Source: an uncultured Oscillospiraceae bacterium (GTDB taxonomy: Bacteria > Bacillota > Clostridia > Oscillospirales > Ruminococcaceae). From it: a stretch of DNA of 10,233 nucleotides. Below the pieces are notes generated by a model. That model was given only the letters and a program-made list of their open reading frames with translations, was not told the DNA's origin and searched no databases. Shown piece by piece: positions 1 through 5,836 of this stretch; the first letter of the stretch is position 1, and each line of letters begins with the position of its first letter. Both the position numbers and the translations under genes were made by a program. The stretch is taken from positions 1-10,233 of the forward strand of contig UQSL01000070.1 of the NCBI GenBank assembly GCA_900543705.1, read 5' to 3'.

Positions 1-96
1 GCCGGCCGCCAAACACCAACGGCGCCCTGTACTTCCTGGCGTTTTGTGCTAGGCGCTCCTGCCCCACCTTTCACACCCCCCCCCGCCTATATAAAC

Positions 97-219
97 TCAG
101 TGGAAAGCGTGCAGTTCAGATCGTTTTGCAATTTCATCTGCCGGACTGAACACGCCAAGGTAAATTTTTTGGCGATTGCCCTGCGGCTTGAGAATCAGAG
201 TGACATTTTGGTAGGACAT
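97..219 (-). CDS. possible small ORF of 40 codons, unknown
   Basis: A minus-strand ATG opens a 40-residue frame starting MSYQNVTLIL and ending at TGA. The composition is protein-like, with hydrophobic stretches, a KPQG turn and a charged end (EIAKRSEL). The open frame extends about 20 codons upstream of the ATG without a better start, and the GGAG before the ATG is only one base away, too close for good initiation. I do not recognise a family. It could be a remnant of a longer gene or chance. Confidence 0.2.
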   Translation of the reverse strand: MSYQNVTLILKPQGNRQKIYLGVFSPADEIAKRSELHAFH

Positions 220-283
220 GCTCCAGCATTGAGTGGCAGAAAATGACTTCTTTAAGACCCTAGGGAAAAGCCGCTGTTAAACA

Positions 284-319
284 ACACAGGTGCATGGGTA
301 GTTTCCCCTGCACCTGTGT
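284..319. terminator. strong hairpin, likely terminator of the ZIP transporter unit
   Basis: The 11-bp arms ACACAGGTGCA and TGCACCTGTGT are exactly complementary, and a GGG/CCC pair extends the stem inward. On the minus strand the stem is followed by a T-rich stretch (TGTTTAAC); on the plus strand by TTTTC. It lies about 25 bp beyond the last minus-strand ORF, which fits termination of that transcript. Confidence 0.7.
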
Positions 320-342
320 TTTCATAGTAGTATACTTTGTTG

Positions 343-429
343 TTATCGTTTGAAAGCCAGCCGTTTGAGCCTGTCTTTGAGAATAAAGAGCCCAATTGTA
401 AACAGGACGGCTATGATTGTTGCAGCCAT
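343..429 (-). CDS. possible small single-pass membrane peptide behind the ZIP gene
   Basis: This frame gives 28 residues, MAATIIAVLFTIGLFILKDR plus a basic tail LKRLAFKR. It has one hydrophobic segment (about residues 3-17) followed by five or six basic residues, the pattern of a single membrane helix with a cytoplasmic positive end. AAAGGA lies 8 nt before this ATG. Two earlier in-frame ATGs exist; the first, at 450, overlaps the transporter's stop codon as TAATG, so a 35-residue version could be made by translational coupling. It could be a regulatory or stabilising partner of the transporter, which is inference from position only. It may also be untranslated leader-out sequence that happens to be open. 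No family is recognised. Confidence 0.4.
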   Translation of the reverse strand: MAATIIAVLFTIGLFILKDRLKRLAFKR

Positions 430-449
430 ATTCATAATCCTTTCTATCA

Positions 450-1244
450 TTAACCAAGTGCAACATCCAAAATCATCATAATCAGAAAGCCCGCCATCAC
501 ACCGAGTGTGCCGAGATTGGAATGTTCCCCAAGATGGGCTTCCGGGATCAGTTCTTCCACAACCACATAAATCATGGCGCCTGCGGCAAAGGAGAGGAGC
601 CACGGCATCAACGGAGTAATTGAGCCTGCAACGAGCACTGTCAGGATACCGAAAATCGGTTCCACGATTCCGGATAAGCTTCCCCGGATGAATGCCCGAA
701 AGCGTCCTATCCCTTCCTGCCTGAGTGGGAGAGCAACAGCCGCGCCCTCCGGAAAGTTCTGAATGCCAATCCCGATTGCCAGCGCCATTGCTGCGGTATA
801 CAGGGCGGGGTCCCCGCCATGCTGGGCGGCAAGGGCAAACGACAGGCCGACCGCCATGCCCTCCGGGATGTTGTGAAGGGTCACTGCAAAGACAAGCAAA
901 GTTGTGCGTTGCATGTTCATAGGCATACCCTCTGGGTTTTTGGCTCCGGGATGAAGATGGGGCAGCAGGTAGTCTAGAAACATCAGGAAGCCGACGCCGA
1001 GGACGAAGCCGCCGGCAGCGGGAATCCATCCAATCATCCCAGCAGCCTGCGCTTCCTCAATGGCCGGAATCAGCAGCGACCAGACGGAAGCGGCGATCAT
1101 AACGCCGGCGGCGAACCCGAGAAAGATCCTCTGAATCATGGCGGAGGACTGTTTTTTAAAAAAGAATACGACGGCAGCGCCAAGGGCCGTCATCAAAAAG
1201 GTGAAACCCGTTCCTGCCGCGGCCCATAAAAGAGCGGTTGACAT
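450..1244 (-). CDS. ZIP-family divalent metal transporter
   Basis: This 264-residue membrane protein of the ZIP (SLC39/ZupT-like) family should import divalent metal ions such as zinc, iron or manganese across the cytoplasmic membrane. About eight hydrophobic segments are visible. The signature HNIPEG (124-129) in the fourth helix and NFPEG (163-167) in the fifth carry the metal-binding His, Asn and Glu residues; EELIPEA (230-236) is the usual late acidic motif. The short loop between helices three and four contains HLHPG, a minimal version of the His-rich metal loop. Length is normal for bacterial members. AGGGGGT lies six bases before the ATG. It has its own promoter with a palindrome over the start site and is followed by a possible membrane peptide. 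Metal specificity cannot be read from sequence, so no symbol is given. Confidence 0.93.
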   Translation of the reverse strand: MSTALLWAAAGTGFTFLMTALGAAVVFFFKKQSSAMIQRIFLGFAAGVMIAASVWSLLIPAIEEAQAAGMIGWIPAAGGFVLGVGFLMFLDYLLPHLHPGAKNPEGMPMNMQRTTLLVFAVTLHNIPEGMAVGLSFALAAQHGGDPALYTAAMALAIGIGIQNFPEGAAVALPLRQEGIGRFRAFIRGSLSGIVEPIFGILTVLVAGSITPLMPWLLSFAAGAMIYVVVEELIPEAHLGEHSNLGTLGVMAGFLIMMILDVALG

Positions 1245-1335
1245 CGTAATACCCCCTGTCGTTTTCGGTATTGTATCCAGGCCTACCTTCTGTTCTATTT
1301 TATGCAGAACCGGGCAGGCGGGTCTATAAATAATT

Positions 1336-1367
1336 TATATGACTATATTTGTATTTACAGTCATATA
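1336..1367. promoter_or_regulatory. palindromic operator candidate upstream of the ZIP gene
   Basis: The 9-bp arms TATATGACT and AGTCATATA are exact inverted repeats separated by 14 bp. They cover the -10 region and predicted start site of the transporter promoter, the classical position for a repressor. A metal-sensing repressor (DtxR/MntR or Fur family) would be logical, but the sequence is not one I can assign to a named consensus. Confidence 0.5.
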
Positions 1368-1393
1368 GTACAACGAGTTTCATAATTTGTCAA
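1365..1393 (-). promoter_or_regulatory. sigma-A type promoter of the ZIP gene
   Basis: On the minus strand a consensus TTGACA (1388-1393) is followed by 17 bp and TACTAT (1365-1370). The predicted start is near 1358, giving a leader of about 110 nt before the ATG at 1244. No riboswitch is recognised in that leader. Confidence 0.7.
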
Positions 1394-1519
1394 GCAAAGA
1401 GTAAAAGAAAATGATGGGAATCTGAATCGGAATATTTCCAAGAAAGATGGAAAGGCGCCGACCAGGACAGAAAATGCTTTGAACGTTGTAATCGAATGGA
1501 TCTGAAAAATCAGGCAAAT

Positions 1520-1552
1520 AAAAAGGCTATGGCAACTTGCCATAGCCTTTTT
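1520..1552 (-). terminator. intrinsic terminator of the NifU-like/GGGtGRT operon
   Basis: This is an exact inverted repeat with 16-bp arms (AAAAAGGCTATGGCAA and its complement) around one central base, with T-runs on both sides. It lies 18 bp beyond the GGGtGRT stop codon. In minus-strand RNA the stem is followed by a U-rich tail. It can also block plus-strand transcription. Confidence 0.9.
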
Positions 1553-1569
1553 ATAGGATAAATATGTGC

Positions 1570-2571
1570 TTATTTGCCGCAAGCCTCCGCTGCTGCAACT
1601 GCGCACGCAACGGTCGCGCCGACCATTGGGTTGTTGCCCATGCCGATCAGGCCCATCATCTCGACATGAGCCGGGACGGAAGAGGAACCTGCGAACTGGG
1701 CATCTCCGTGCATACGGCCCATGGAGTCGGTCAGGCCGTAAGAAGCCGGGCCGGCACCCATGTTGTCCGGATGGAGGGTGCGTCCCGTACCACCTCCGGA
1801 AGCAACGGAGAAGTACTTGACGCCGTTCTCATAGGACCATTTCTTATAAGTACCTGCAACCAGATGCTGGAAGCGGGTCGGGTTGGTGGAGTTGCCGGTG
1901 ATGGAAACGTCAACCTTTTCGTGCTTCATGATGGCAACGCCCTCAAGGACGTCGTTTGCACCGTAGACTTTGACAGCCGCTCTTTCGCCGTTGGAGTACG
2001 GAATCTCTTTGACGATTTCGAGCTCGCCGGTCTCAAAGTGGTACTCGGTCTGGACGTAGGTGAAACCGTTGATTCTGGAAATGATGTAAGCGGCGTCTTT
2101 GCCAAGACCGTTGAGAATGACTCTCAGCGGTTCTTTTCTTGCTTTGTTAGCGGTTCTTGCGATACCGATTGCGCCCTCTGCCGCTGCGAAGGACTCATGT
2201 CCAGCGAGGAAGCAGAAGCATTTGGTTTCGTCTCTCAGGAGCATAGCGCCGAGATTGCCGTGGCCGAGGCCGACGTTTCTCTGCTCAGCAACAGAGCCCG
2301 GGACGCAGAATGCTTGCAGACCGATACCGATTGCCTCGGAAGCGTCGGCTGCAACGCCGCAGTTTTTCTTAATTGCAACAGCAGTGCCGAGAGTATAAGC
2401 CCAGACAGCATTTTCGAATGCGATTGGCTGGACGCCTTTGACAATCTGCTCTACATTAATGCCTTTTTCAAGGCACAGATCTCTTGCATCTTCGAGAGAG
2501 CCAAAGCCGTATTCCGCAAGGCATTTCTCGATTTTAGCCATTCTTCTTTCCTGACCTTCAAACTTTGCCAT
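1570..2571 (-). CDS. GGGtGRT protein, conserved, function unknown
   Basis: This 333-residue protein carries the family-naming motif GGGTGRT at residues 259-265, followed by a Gly/Met-rich conserved end (GPASYGLTDSMGRMHGDAQF, then AHVEMMGLIGMGNNPMVGAT). It is recognised as the GGGtGRT family (Pfam PF14057), whose role is not established. The N-terminal part has helical, charged sequence and several Cys residues (C33, C71, C89, C118, C120), the middle is mixed alpha/beta, and there is no signal peptide or membrane helix, so it is cytoplasmic. The start was chosen at MAKFEGQERR because AGGAGG lies 9 nt upstream; an earlier in-frame ATG lacks such a site. It is the second gene of an operon, 45 bp after the NifU-like gene, which suggests work on an Fe-S cluster or a thiol substrate. 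That is inference from context. Confidence 0.9.
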   Translation of the reverse strand: MAKFEGQERRMAKIEKCLAEYGFGSLEDARDLCLEKGINVEQIVKGVQPIAFENAVWAYTLGTAVAIKKNCGVAADASEAIGIGLQAFCVPGSVAEQRNVGLGHGNLGAMLLRDETKCFCFLAGHESFAAAEGAIGIARTANKARKEPLRVILNGLGKDAAYIISRINGFTYVQTEYHFETGELEIVKEIPYSNGERAAVKVYGANDVLEGVAIMKHEKVDVSITGNSTNPTRFQHLVAGTYKKWSYENGVKYFSVASGGGTGRTLHPDNMGAGPASYGLTDSMGRMHGDAQFAGSSSVPAHVEMMGLIGMGNNPMVGATVACAVAAAEACGK

Positions 2572-2616
2572 GAATGCGAACCTCCTAATTTCAGTGATGT
2601 ACAAACCTGTCGAATC

Positions 2617-3309
2617 TTATTCTTCGCGCGGGTCGATGTACTTAGGAGCATTGTCATAACGGCCATAGGTTCCGATATTCTTCTCATAAGCTTCTTTCGG
2701 ATCCGCACCGTGACGAATATCCTCTAACATCTTACCAACTTTTACGAATTTGTAGCCGATTGCCTCTCCGCCCTCATCAAGTGCAACAGAGAGGATATAG
2801 CCCTCTGCCATTTCCATGTAGCGGACGCCCTTTGCGTTGGTGGAAAAGATGGTACCGACCTGAGAACGCAGGCCTTTGCCGAGGTCCTCAAGAGCCGCGC
2901 CGATCGGAAGTCCGCCCTCAGAGAAAGCGGTCTGGGTACGGCCGTAAACGAGCTGTTTGAAGATTTCGCGCATTGCGACGTTGATGGCATCGCAGACAAG
3001 GTCGGTGTTGAGTGCTTCGAGGATGGTTTTGCCCGGGAGGATCTCGCCTGCCATTGCAGCAGAGTGAGTCATGCCGGAGCATCCAAGGGTCTCAACAAGA
3101 GCCTCTTCGATGATACCGTCTTTGACATTCAGGGTCAGCTTGCAGCAGCCCTGCTGAGGTGCGCACCAGCCAATACCATGGGACAGGCCGGAAATATCCT
3201 TGATCTCATACGCTTTTACCCATTTGCCTTCTTCCGGGATGGGCGCAGGACCATGATGGGGGCCTTTGGTTACGGTGCACATTTTCTCGACTTCATGAGA
3301 ATAATTCAT
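2617..3309 (-). CDS. NifU-like iron-sulfur scaffold protein
   Basis: The 230-residue product resembles the NifU N-terminal/IscU scaffold fold. The three expected cysteine positions are visible: a CAPQQGCC region (49-56), GCSGMTHSA (C77, matching the GCG.A.A.SS region of IscU) and DLVCDAI (C106, matching the third ligand). IscU/NifU proteins assemble Fe-S clusters on these cysteines and pass them on. This protein is longer than IscU (about 130 residues): an extra C-terminal domain of roughly 100 residues, including a GRTQTAFSEGG stretch and a charged tail, sets it apart from classical scaffolds. No cysteine desulfurase is nearby, so it may serve a dedicated role with the GGGtGRT protein. The start at MNYSHEVEKM has AAAGGAG 7 nt upstream; a start nine codons earlier would precede this site. 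Confidence 0.82.
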   Translation of the reverse strand: MNYSHEVEKMCTVTKGPHHGPAPIPEEGKWVKAYEIKDISGLSHGIGWCAPQQGCCKLTLNVKDGIIEEALVETLGCSGMTHSAAMAGEILPGKTILEALNTDLVCDAINVAMREIFKQLVYGRTQTAFSEGGLPIGAALEDLGKGLRSQVGTIFSTNAKGVRYMEMAEGYILSVALDEGGEAIGYKFVKVGKMLEDIRHGADPKEAYEKNIGTYGRYDNAPKYIDPREE

Positions 3310-3368
3310 ATCGGTGCTCCTTTCGAACTTTGACAAACAAACTTTTCGCGTACTTACGCTTAGCTAAC

Positions 3369-3397
3369 ATTATAATCGCTCGTCAAAAAATAATCAA
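3369..3397 (-). promoter_or_regulatory. promoter of the NifU-like/GGGtGRT operon
   Basis: On the minus strand TTGATT (3392-3397) is followed by 17 bp and a perfect TATAAT (3369-3374). The start is predicted near 3362, leaving a leader of about 50 nt. The first bases of that leader hold a small palindrome, GCGTA-CT-TACGC (3348-3359), that could form a 5' end structure or be an operator. Confidence 0.75.
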
Positions 3398-3639
3398 CAT
3401 ATCCGGCGTAAAATCCGGTCCGGGCGCACTGCATTTTCGACATTTTCTGTATTTTTACCAAAAGATAGCCCGTGATTTGTTCCGGGATTTTTTGAAAAAC
3501 CAACGGAATCGGACAAGCTTTTGCAGAGGCATACCATGGGTGGGCCGGAGATGTTCGGTATCTTATTTTCGGGCAGTGTGCGTCCAGCTCTGACGGCTGA
3601 GAAAAGAAAGTCTGCCAATCTGATATTTTTACAAGAAGC
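3398..3639. other. gene-free spacer between divergent operons
   Basis: The whole gap between the NifU-like gene and hflX is about 390 bp and holds both promoters at its ends. In this central part no ORF has a credible ribosome binding site. The longest minus-strand frame needs a TTG start without a Shine-Dalgarno sequence. No repeat or RNA family was recognised. Confidence 0.5.
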
Positions 3640-3668
3640 TTTTCTTCTCTGGATAAATGGGATACAAT
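3640..3668 (+). promoter_or_regulatory. weak promoter candidate for hflX
   Basis: TACAAT at 3663-3668 is a good -10 element, and the start would lie near 3675, about 25 nt before the hflX ATG. The hexamer 17 bp upstream (TTTTCT) is a poor -35, so the promoter may be weak or activated. Confidence 0.4.
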
Positions 3669-3699
3669 AAACTTAAACGTTTTGATAAAGGAGAACCCT

Positions 3700-4968
3700 A
3701 TGATAGAAAATGAAAATAAACCTTCGCGCGCCGTGCTTGTCGCGGTGGACTTGGGGGAATATGATGTGGAGGTCTCGCTCGATGAGCTTTCCGAGCTTGC
3801 CACCACGGCGGGGGCCGAGGTCACCGGGCGAGTCGTGCAGAAGCGGGAGAGCTACGACAGCGCCACCTGCATTGGCAGCGGGAGGCTTGCGGAAATCGCG
3901 CTTTTTTGCCAAAACACGGAGAGCGACCTGCTCATCTTTGACTGCGAGCTGACCGCCACCCAGCTACGCAACGTAGAGCAGGCCACCGGCGTTCGGGCCA
4001 TTGACCGCACGATGCTGATTCTGGACATTTTCGCCATGCGCGCGAGAACCCGGGAGGGCAGGCTGCAGGTGGAACTCGCCCAGCAAAAATATTTGCTGCC
4101 CCGCCTTGCAGGGCTTGGGACCGCGCTGTCCCGCCTGGGCGGCGGCATCGGTACGAGGGGCCCGGGCGAGACCAAGCTGGAGAGCGACCGGCGTCACATC
4201 CGCAGGCGTATCCGCGCGCTCGAAGAACAGCTCGAGGAACTTAAAAAGCGCAGGATGAACACCCATAACCGCCGCAAAAAGGACAATGCGACGGTCGTTG
4301 CCATCGTCGGGTATACCAACGCCGGTAAGTCGACGCTGCTTGGCCGCCTGACCGGTTCTGATATCTACGTGGAAAACCAATTGTTTGCAACGCTTGACCC
4401 GACAGCCCGCGCCCTGGAGCTTCCGAATGGGGAGCAGGTCGTTCTCATTGATACCGTCGGCTTTATCCGCAGGCTGCCCCACCATCTGGTGGAGGCGTTC
4501 CAGTCCACACTGGAGGAAGCCATGTATGCGGATTTGCTGCTCAATGTCTGCGACGTAACGGACAGCGACATCGACGAGAAAATCCAGGTGACTCAGAGCC
4601 TGCTCGAACAGCTCGGCGCAGGGGATAAGCCGCTGATTACGGTGCTCAACAAATGCGACCTTGCGCTCCAGACCCCTTTTTGCAACAATGATAAGACTGT
4701 GGCGGTTTCCGCCGCAACGGGGGAGGGGATCGACCGGTTGCTTGACTCCATTGAAAAATACATTCCACCGAAATTTGCCCGTGTCGCCCTGCAAATTCCC
4801 TATGCGCAGGCAAATCTGCTCGGGCAGATTCGCGCGCACGGCAAGGTATTTTCCGAAAGCTTTGAGGAGGACGGCACCCTGATCGATGTAAACCTCGAGC
4901 TTCCCATGCTCAGCCGGGTGAGGGAGTATGTCGTCTCCGCCAAGGATAAGGGCTCGGACGAAATCTGA
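3700..4968 (+). CDS. hflX: GTPase HflX, ribosome-associated
   Basis: HflX is a cytoplasmic GTPase that binds the large ribosomal subunit and splits or rescues stalled ribosomes under stress. The 422-residue product has the HflX N-terminal domain (about 1-180) with the motif GGGIGTRGPGETKLE (147-161), a basic helical linker rich in Arg/Lys/Glu (162-195), then the G domain: P-loop GYTNAGKST (204-212), switch II DTVGF (251-255), NKCD (317-320) and SAATG (337-341). A short C-terminal domain follows. Length is typical. The ATG at 3700 was chosen because AAAGGAGA sits five bases upstream; the in-frame TTG at 3682 would precede that site. It is a single-gene unit, closed by a terminator directly after the stop. 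Confidence 0.97.
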   Translation: MIENENKPSRAVLVAVDLGEYDVEVSLDELSELATTAGAEVTGRVVQKRESYDSATCIGSGRLAEIALFCQNTESDLLIFDCELTATQLRNVEQATGVRAIDRTMLILDIFAMRARTREGRLQVELAQQKYLLPRLAGLGTALSRLGGGIGTRGPGETKLESDRRHIRRRIRALEEQLEELKKRRMNTHNRRKKDNATVVAIVGYTNAGKSTLLGRLTGSDIYVENQLFATLDPTARALELPNGEQVVLIDTVGFIRRLPHHLVEAFQSTLEEAMYADLLLNVCDVTDSDIDEKIQVTQSLLEQLGAGDKPLITVLNKCDLALQTPFCNNDKTVAVSAATGEGIDRLLDSIEKYIPPKFARVALQIPYAQANLLGQIRAHGKVFSESFEEDGTLIDVNLELPMLSRVREYVVSAKDKGSDEI

Positions 4969-4992
4969 TGAATGATGATAAACAGCGGAAAA

Positions 4993-5023
4993 CGGGACTG
5001 TGAGTTTCACAGCCCCGCTTTTT
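4993..5023 (+). terminator. intrinsic terminator of hflX
   Basis: Arms CGGGACTGTGA and TCACAGCCCCG pair with one mismatch around a 3-nt loop, followed by CTTTTT. It begins 25 bp after the hflX stop codon. On the minus strand the same stem is followed by TTTTCC, so it may also act on transcripts arriving from the SLOG side. Confidence 0.88.
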
Positions 5024-5030
5024 GTATCCG

Positions 5031-5059
5031 TAAAACCACAGGCCTAGCCTATGGTTTTA
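5031..5059. terminator. hairpin at the truncated SLOG end, terminator-like in both directions
   Basis: TAAAACCA (5031-5038) pairs with TGGTTTTA (5052-5059), and after one mismatch AGGC pairs with GCCT around the 3-nt loop CTA. The A- and T-runs are part of the stem, as in many bidirectional terminators. The TAG stop of the SLOG remnant lies in its loop region. Confidence 0.6.
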
Positions 5060-5235
5060 TACAGTTTCTTTTGCTCCCGTAAAACCGACGCCGCCAAGCT
5101 GTCAAAGGCTCCATAGCCTCCGAGATAGAAGGTGGTAGCTCCTTGCTCGATCAGGCTTCGTGTCACGGTACGCAGCCAGTTTTGCAGCTCCTCGCTTTGC
5201 GAGATCTGTGTATGACCGCAAAAGGTCACATTCAT
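5044..5235 (-). pseudogene. truncated SLOG-family protein, N-terminal part only
   Basis: The 63-residue product begins MNVTFCGHTQIS and contains LGGYGAFDSLAA (38-49), hallmarks of the small SLOG-superfamily proteins (DUF1273/YpsA-like), a Rossmann-type fold thought to bind nucleotide ligands. Family members run to roughly 130-180 residues. Here the sequence stops after LREQKKLYKTIG, where relatives continue with the second half of the fold, so this is probably a 3'-truncated remnant. Translation could still start well: AAGGAGG lies about 9 nt before the ATG. It diverges from a small HTH gene across an exact 38-bp palindrome, whose arm supplies its ribosome binding site. A shortened functional peptide is less likely but not excluded. 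Confidence 0.68.
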
Positions 5236-5245
5236 ATTTATCAAC

Positions 5246-5283
5246 CTCCTTATTATAGTGATTATAATCACTATAATAAGGAG
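5246..5283. repeat. exact 38-bp palindrome in the SLOG/HTH divergent region
   Basis: Every base from 5246 to 5264 is complementary to its mirror base from 5283 down to 5265, with no spacer and no mismatch; the bases outside (C and C) do not pair. Each arm is AAGGAG read outward, then an AT-rich stretch with TATAAT and GTGAT/ATCAC elements. One arm is the ribosome binding site of the SLOG gene; the other AAGGAG lies about 40 nt before the HTH start. Likely roles are a double -10 promoter region with an operator for the HTH protein. As RNA it would form a 19-bp stem that hides AAGGAG. Confidence 0.85.
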
Positions 5284-5322
5284 CGACAAGCCCCATATAA
5301 TAGTGAAAAATGGGGTGATGTG

Positions 5323-5538
5323 GTGCCGATTTCTTTTCGACCAATGCGGCAGTACATGGAGGAAAATCACATCTCATTCTATCGTCTGGCCAATGAAGGC
5401 ATTGATGCTCAAACTCTGCAAAGAATCCGACATGATAAACCCATAACAACAGATACGCTCGGAAAACTTTGCAGCATAATGAAATGCCAGCCGGGAGATT
5501 TGATTGAATATATAGATGACACTCCTGTATCTAAATAA
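5323..5538 (+). CDS. small HTH transcriptional regulator, Cro/CI (YozG-like) type
   Basis: The 71-residue protein is essentially one helix-turn-helix domain: a first helix (FRPMRQYMEENH), the HTH (SFYRLANEGIDAQTLQRIRH, about 18-37) and the ending TTDTLGKLCSIMKCQPGDLIEY, which is typical of small Cro/CI-type regulators (HTH_26/YozG-like). It should bind DNA as a dimer; the neighbouring 38-bp palindrome is an obvious candidate site, suggesting autoregulation together with control of the divergent SLOG gene. This is inference. The start is a GTG: GGGG lies 7 nt before 5323, while another GTG at 5320 would add one residue. CCCCAT and ATGGGG (5291-5315) could form a hairpin covering that weak binding site. 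The gene appears intact although its SLOG partner is truncated. Confidence 0.85.
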   Translation: MPISFRPMRQYMEENHISFYRLANEGIDAQTLQRIRHDKPITTDTLGKLCSIMKCQPGDLIEYIDDTPVSK

Positions 5539-5571
5539 ACCCATATCGACTGCCGCAAAATCCAAATGACG

Positions 5572-5605
5572 CAAAACCTCCGGTGCTTGTATATCGGAGG
5601 TTTTG
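5572..5605 (+). terminator. terminator hairpin after the HTH gene, overlapping the next ribosome binding site
   Basis: CAAAACCTCCG (5572-5582) is exactly complementary to CGGAGGTTTTG (5595-5605) around a 12-nt loop. It starts 33 bp after the HTH stop. The downstream arm CGGAGG is also the only Shine-Dalgarno sequence for the ATG at 5608, so termination or sequestration would limit that ORF. Confidence 0.65.
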
Positions 5606-5607
5606 TT

Positions 5608-5760
5608 ATGAATAAACATCCACCCCTGCGACAGGGGGATGATCCGATTGCACCCGGTCAGGGTGGAGGGACGATAGGAGACAATCAGCAGAATTTTGTC
5701 CGCGCAGTTTTCCTCAACGTCTTAAACACTCTTACCGGTTCTGTCCAGGAAGGAAATTAG
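5608..5760 (+). CDS. small hypothetical protein of 50 residues
   Basis: The frame gives 50 residues, beginning MNKHPPLRQGDDPIAPGQGG and ending in FVRAVFLNVLNTLTGSVQEG-N. The first half is Pro/Gly/Asp/Gln-rich and probably unstructured; the second half could form one amphipathic helix. CGGAGG lies 7 nt before the ATG, which is good, but this sequence is the 3' arm of an exact hairpin, so the apparent binding site may simply be part of a terminator. No family is recognised. It may belong to the same small accessory island as the HTH gene, or be a chance ORF. Confidence 0.38.
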   Translation: MNKHPPLRQGDDPIAPGQGGGTIGDNQQNFVRAVFLNVLNTLTGSVQEGN

Positions 5761-5820
5761 GAAATTGATAAAAATCTCGGATACTCGTGCAAAAAACCGG
5801 GTTTCTTTGCAAAGCTGAAT

Positions 5821-5830
5821 ATGGTATAAT
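5821..5830 (+). promoter_or_regulatory. extended -10 promoter candidate for the DUF362 gene
   Basis: TGGTATAAT is a perfect -10 hexamer with the TGn extension, which can work without a strong -35; the hexamer 17 bp upstream is TTTCTT. The start would be near 5837, leaving a leader of about 195 nt. Confidence 0.55.
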
Positions 5831-5836
5831 TATTAT

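Noticed and set aside
1..60. Plus-strand peptide NTNGALYFL resembling a stretch of SleB-type cell wall hydrolases
   Set aside because: Only about nine residues match and the sequence after them does not; too short to call a partial or broken gene.
76..84. Run of nine C residues as a possible phase-variable tract
   Set aside because: It is not inside any supported coding frame or between promoter elements, so no switching effect can be argued.
451..1029. Longer minus-strand frame running from inside the ZIP gene into the small membrane peptide
   Set aside because: The part inside the ZIP gene is an Arg/Pro-rich shadow frame; only its last 28-35 codons after the ZIP stop look real.
1564..2727. 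387-codon plus-strand ORF opposite the GGGtGRT gene
   Set aside because: It is the antisense of a clearly conserved gene, has no ribosome binding site and no recognisable motif.
3394..3618. 74-codon minus-strand ORF upstream of hflX
   Set aside because: It starts at TTG without a ribosome binding site, has low-complexity composition and overlaps the NifU-like promoter.
3964..5010. 348-codon minus-strand ORF opposite hflX
   Set aside because: It is a shadow of the hflX reading frame in GC-rich codons; hflX motifs are unmistakable on the plus strand.
5302..5446. Alternative overlapping plus-strand ORF in the HTH region
   Set aside because: It overlaps the conserved HTH gene in another frame and has no family resemblance.
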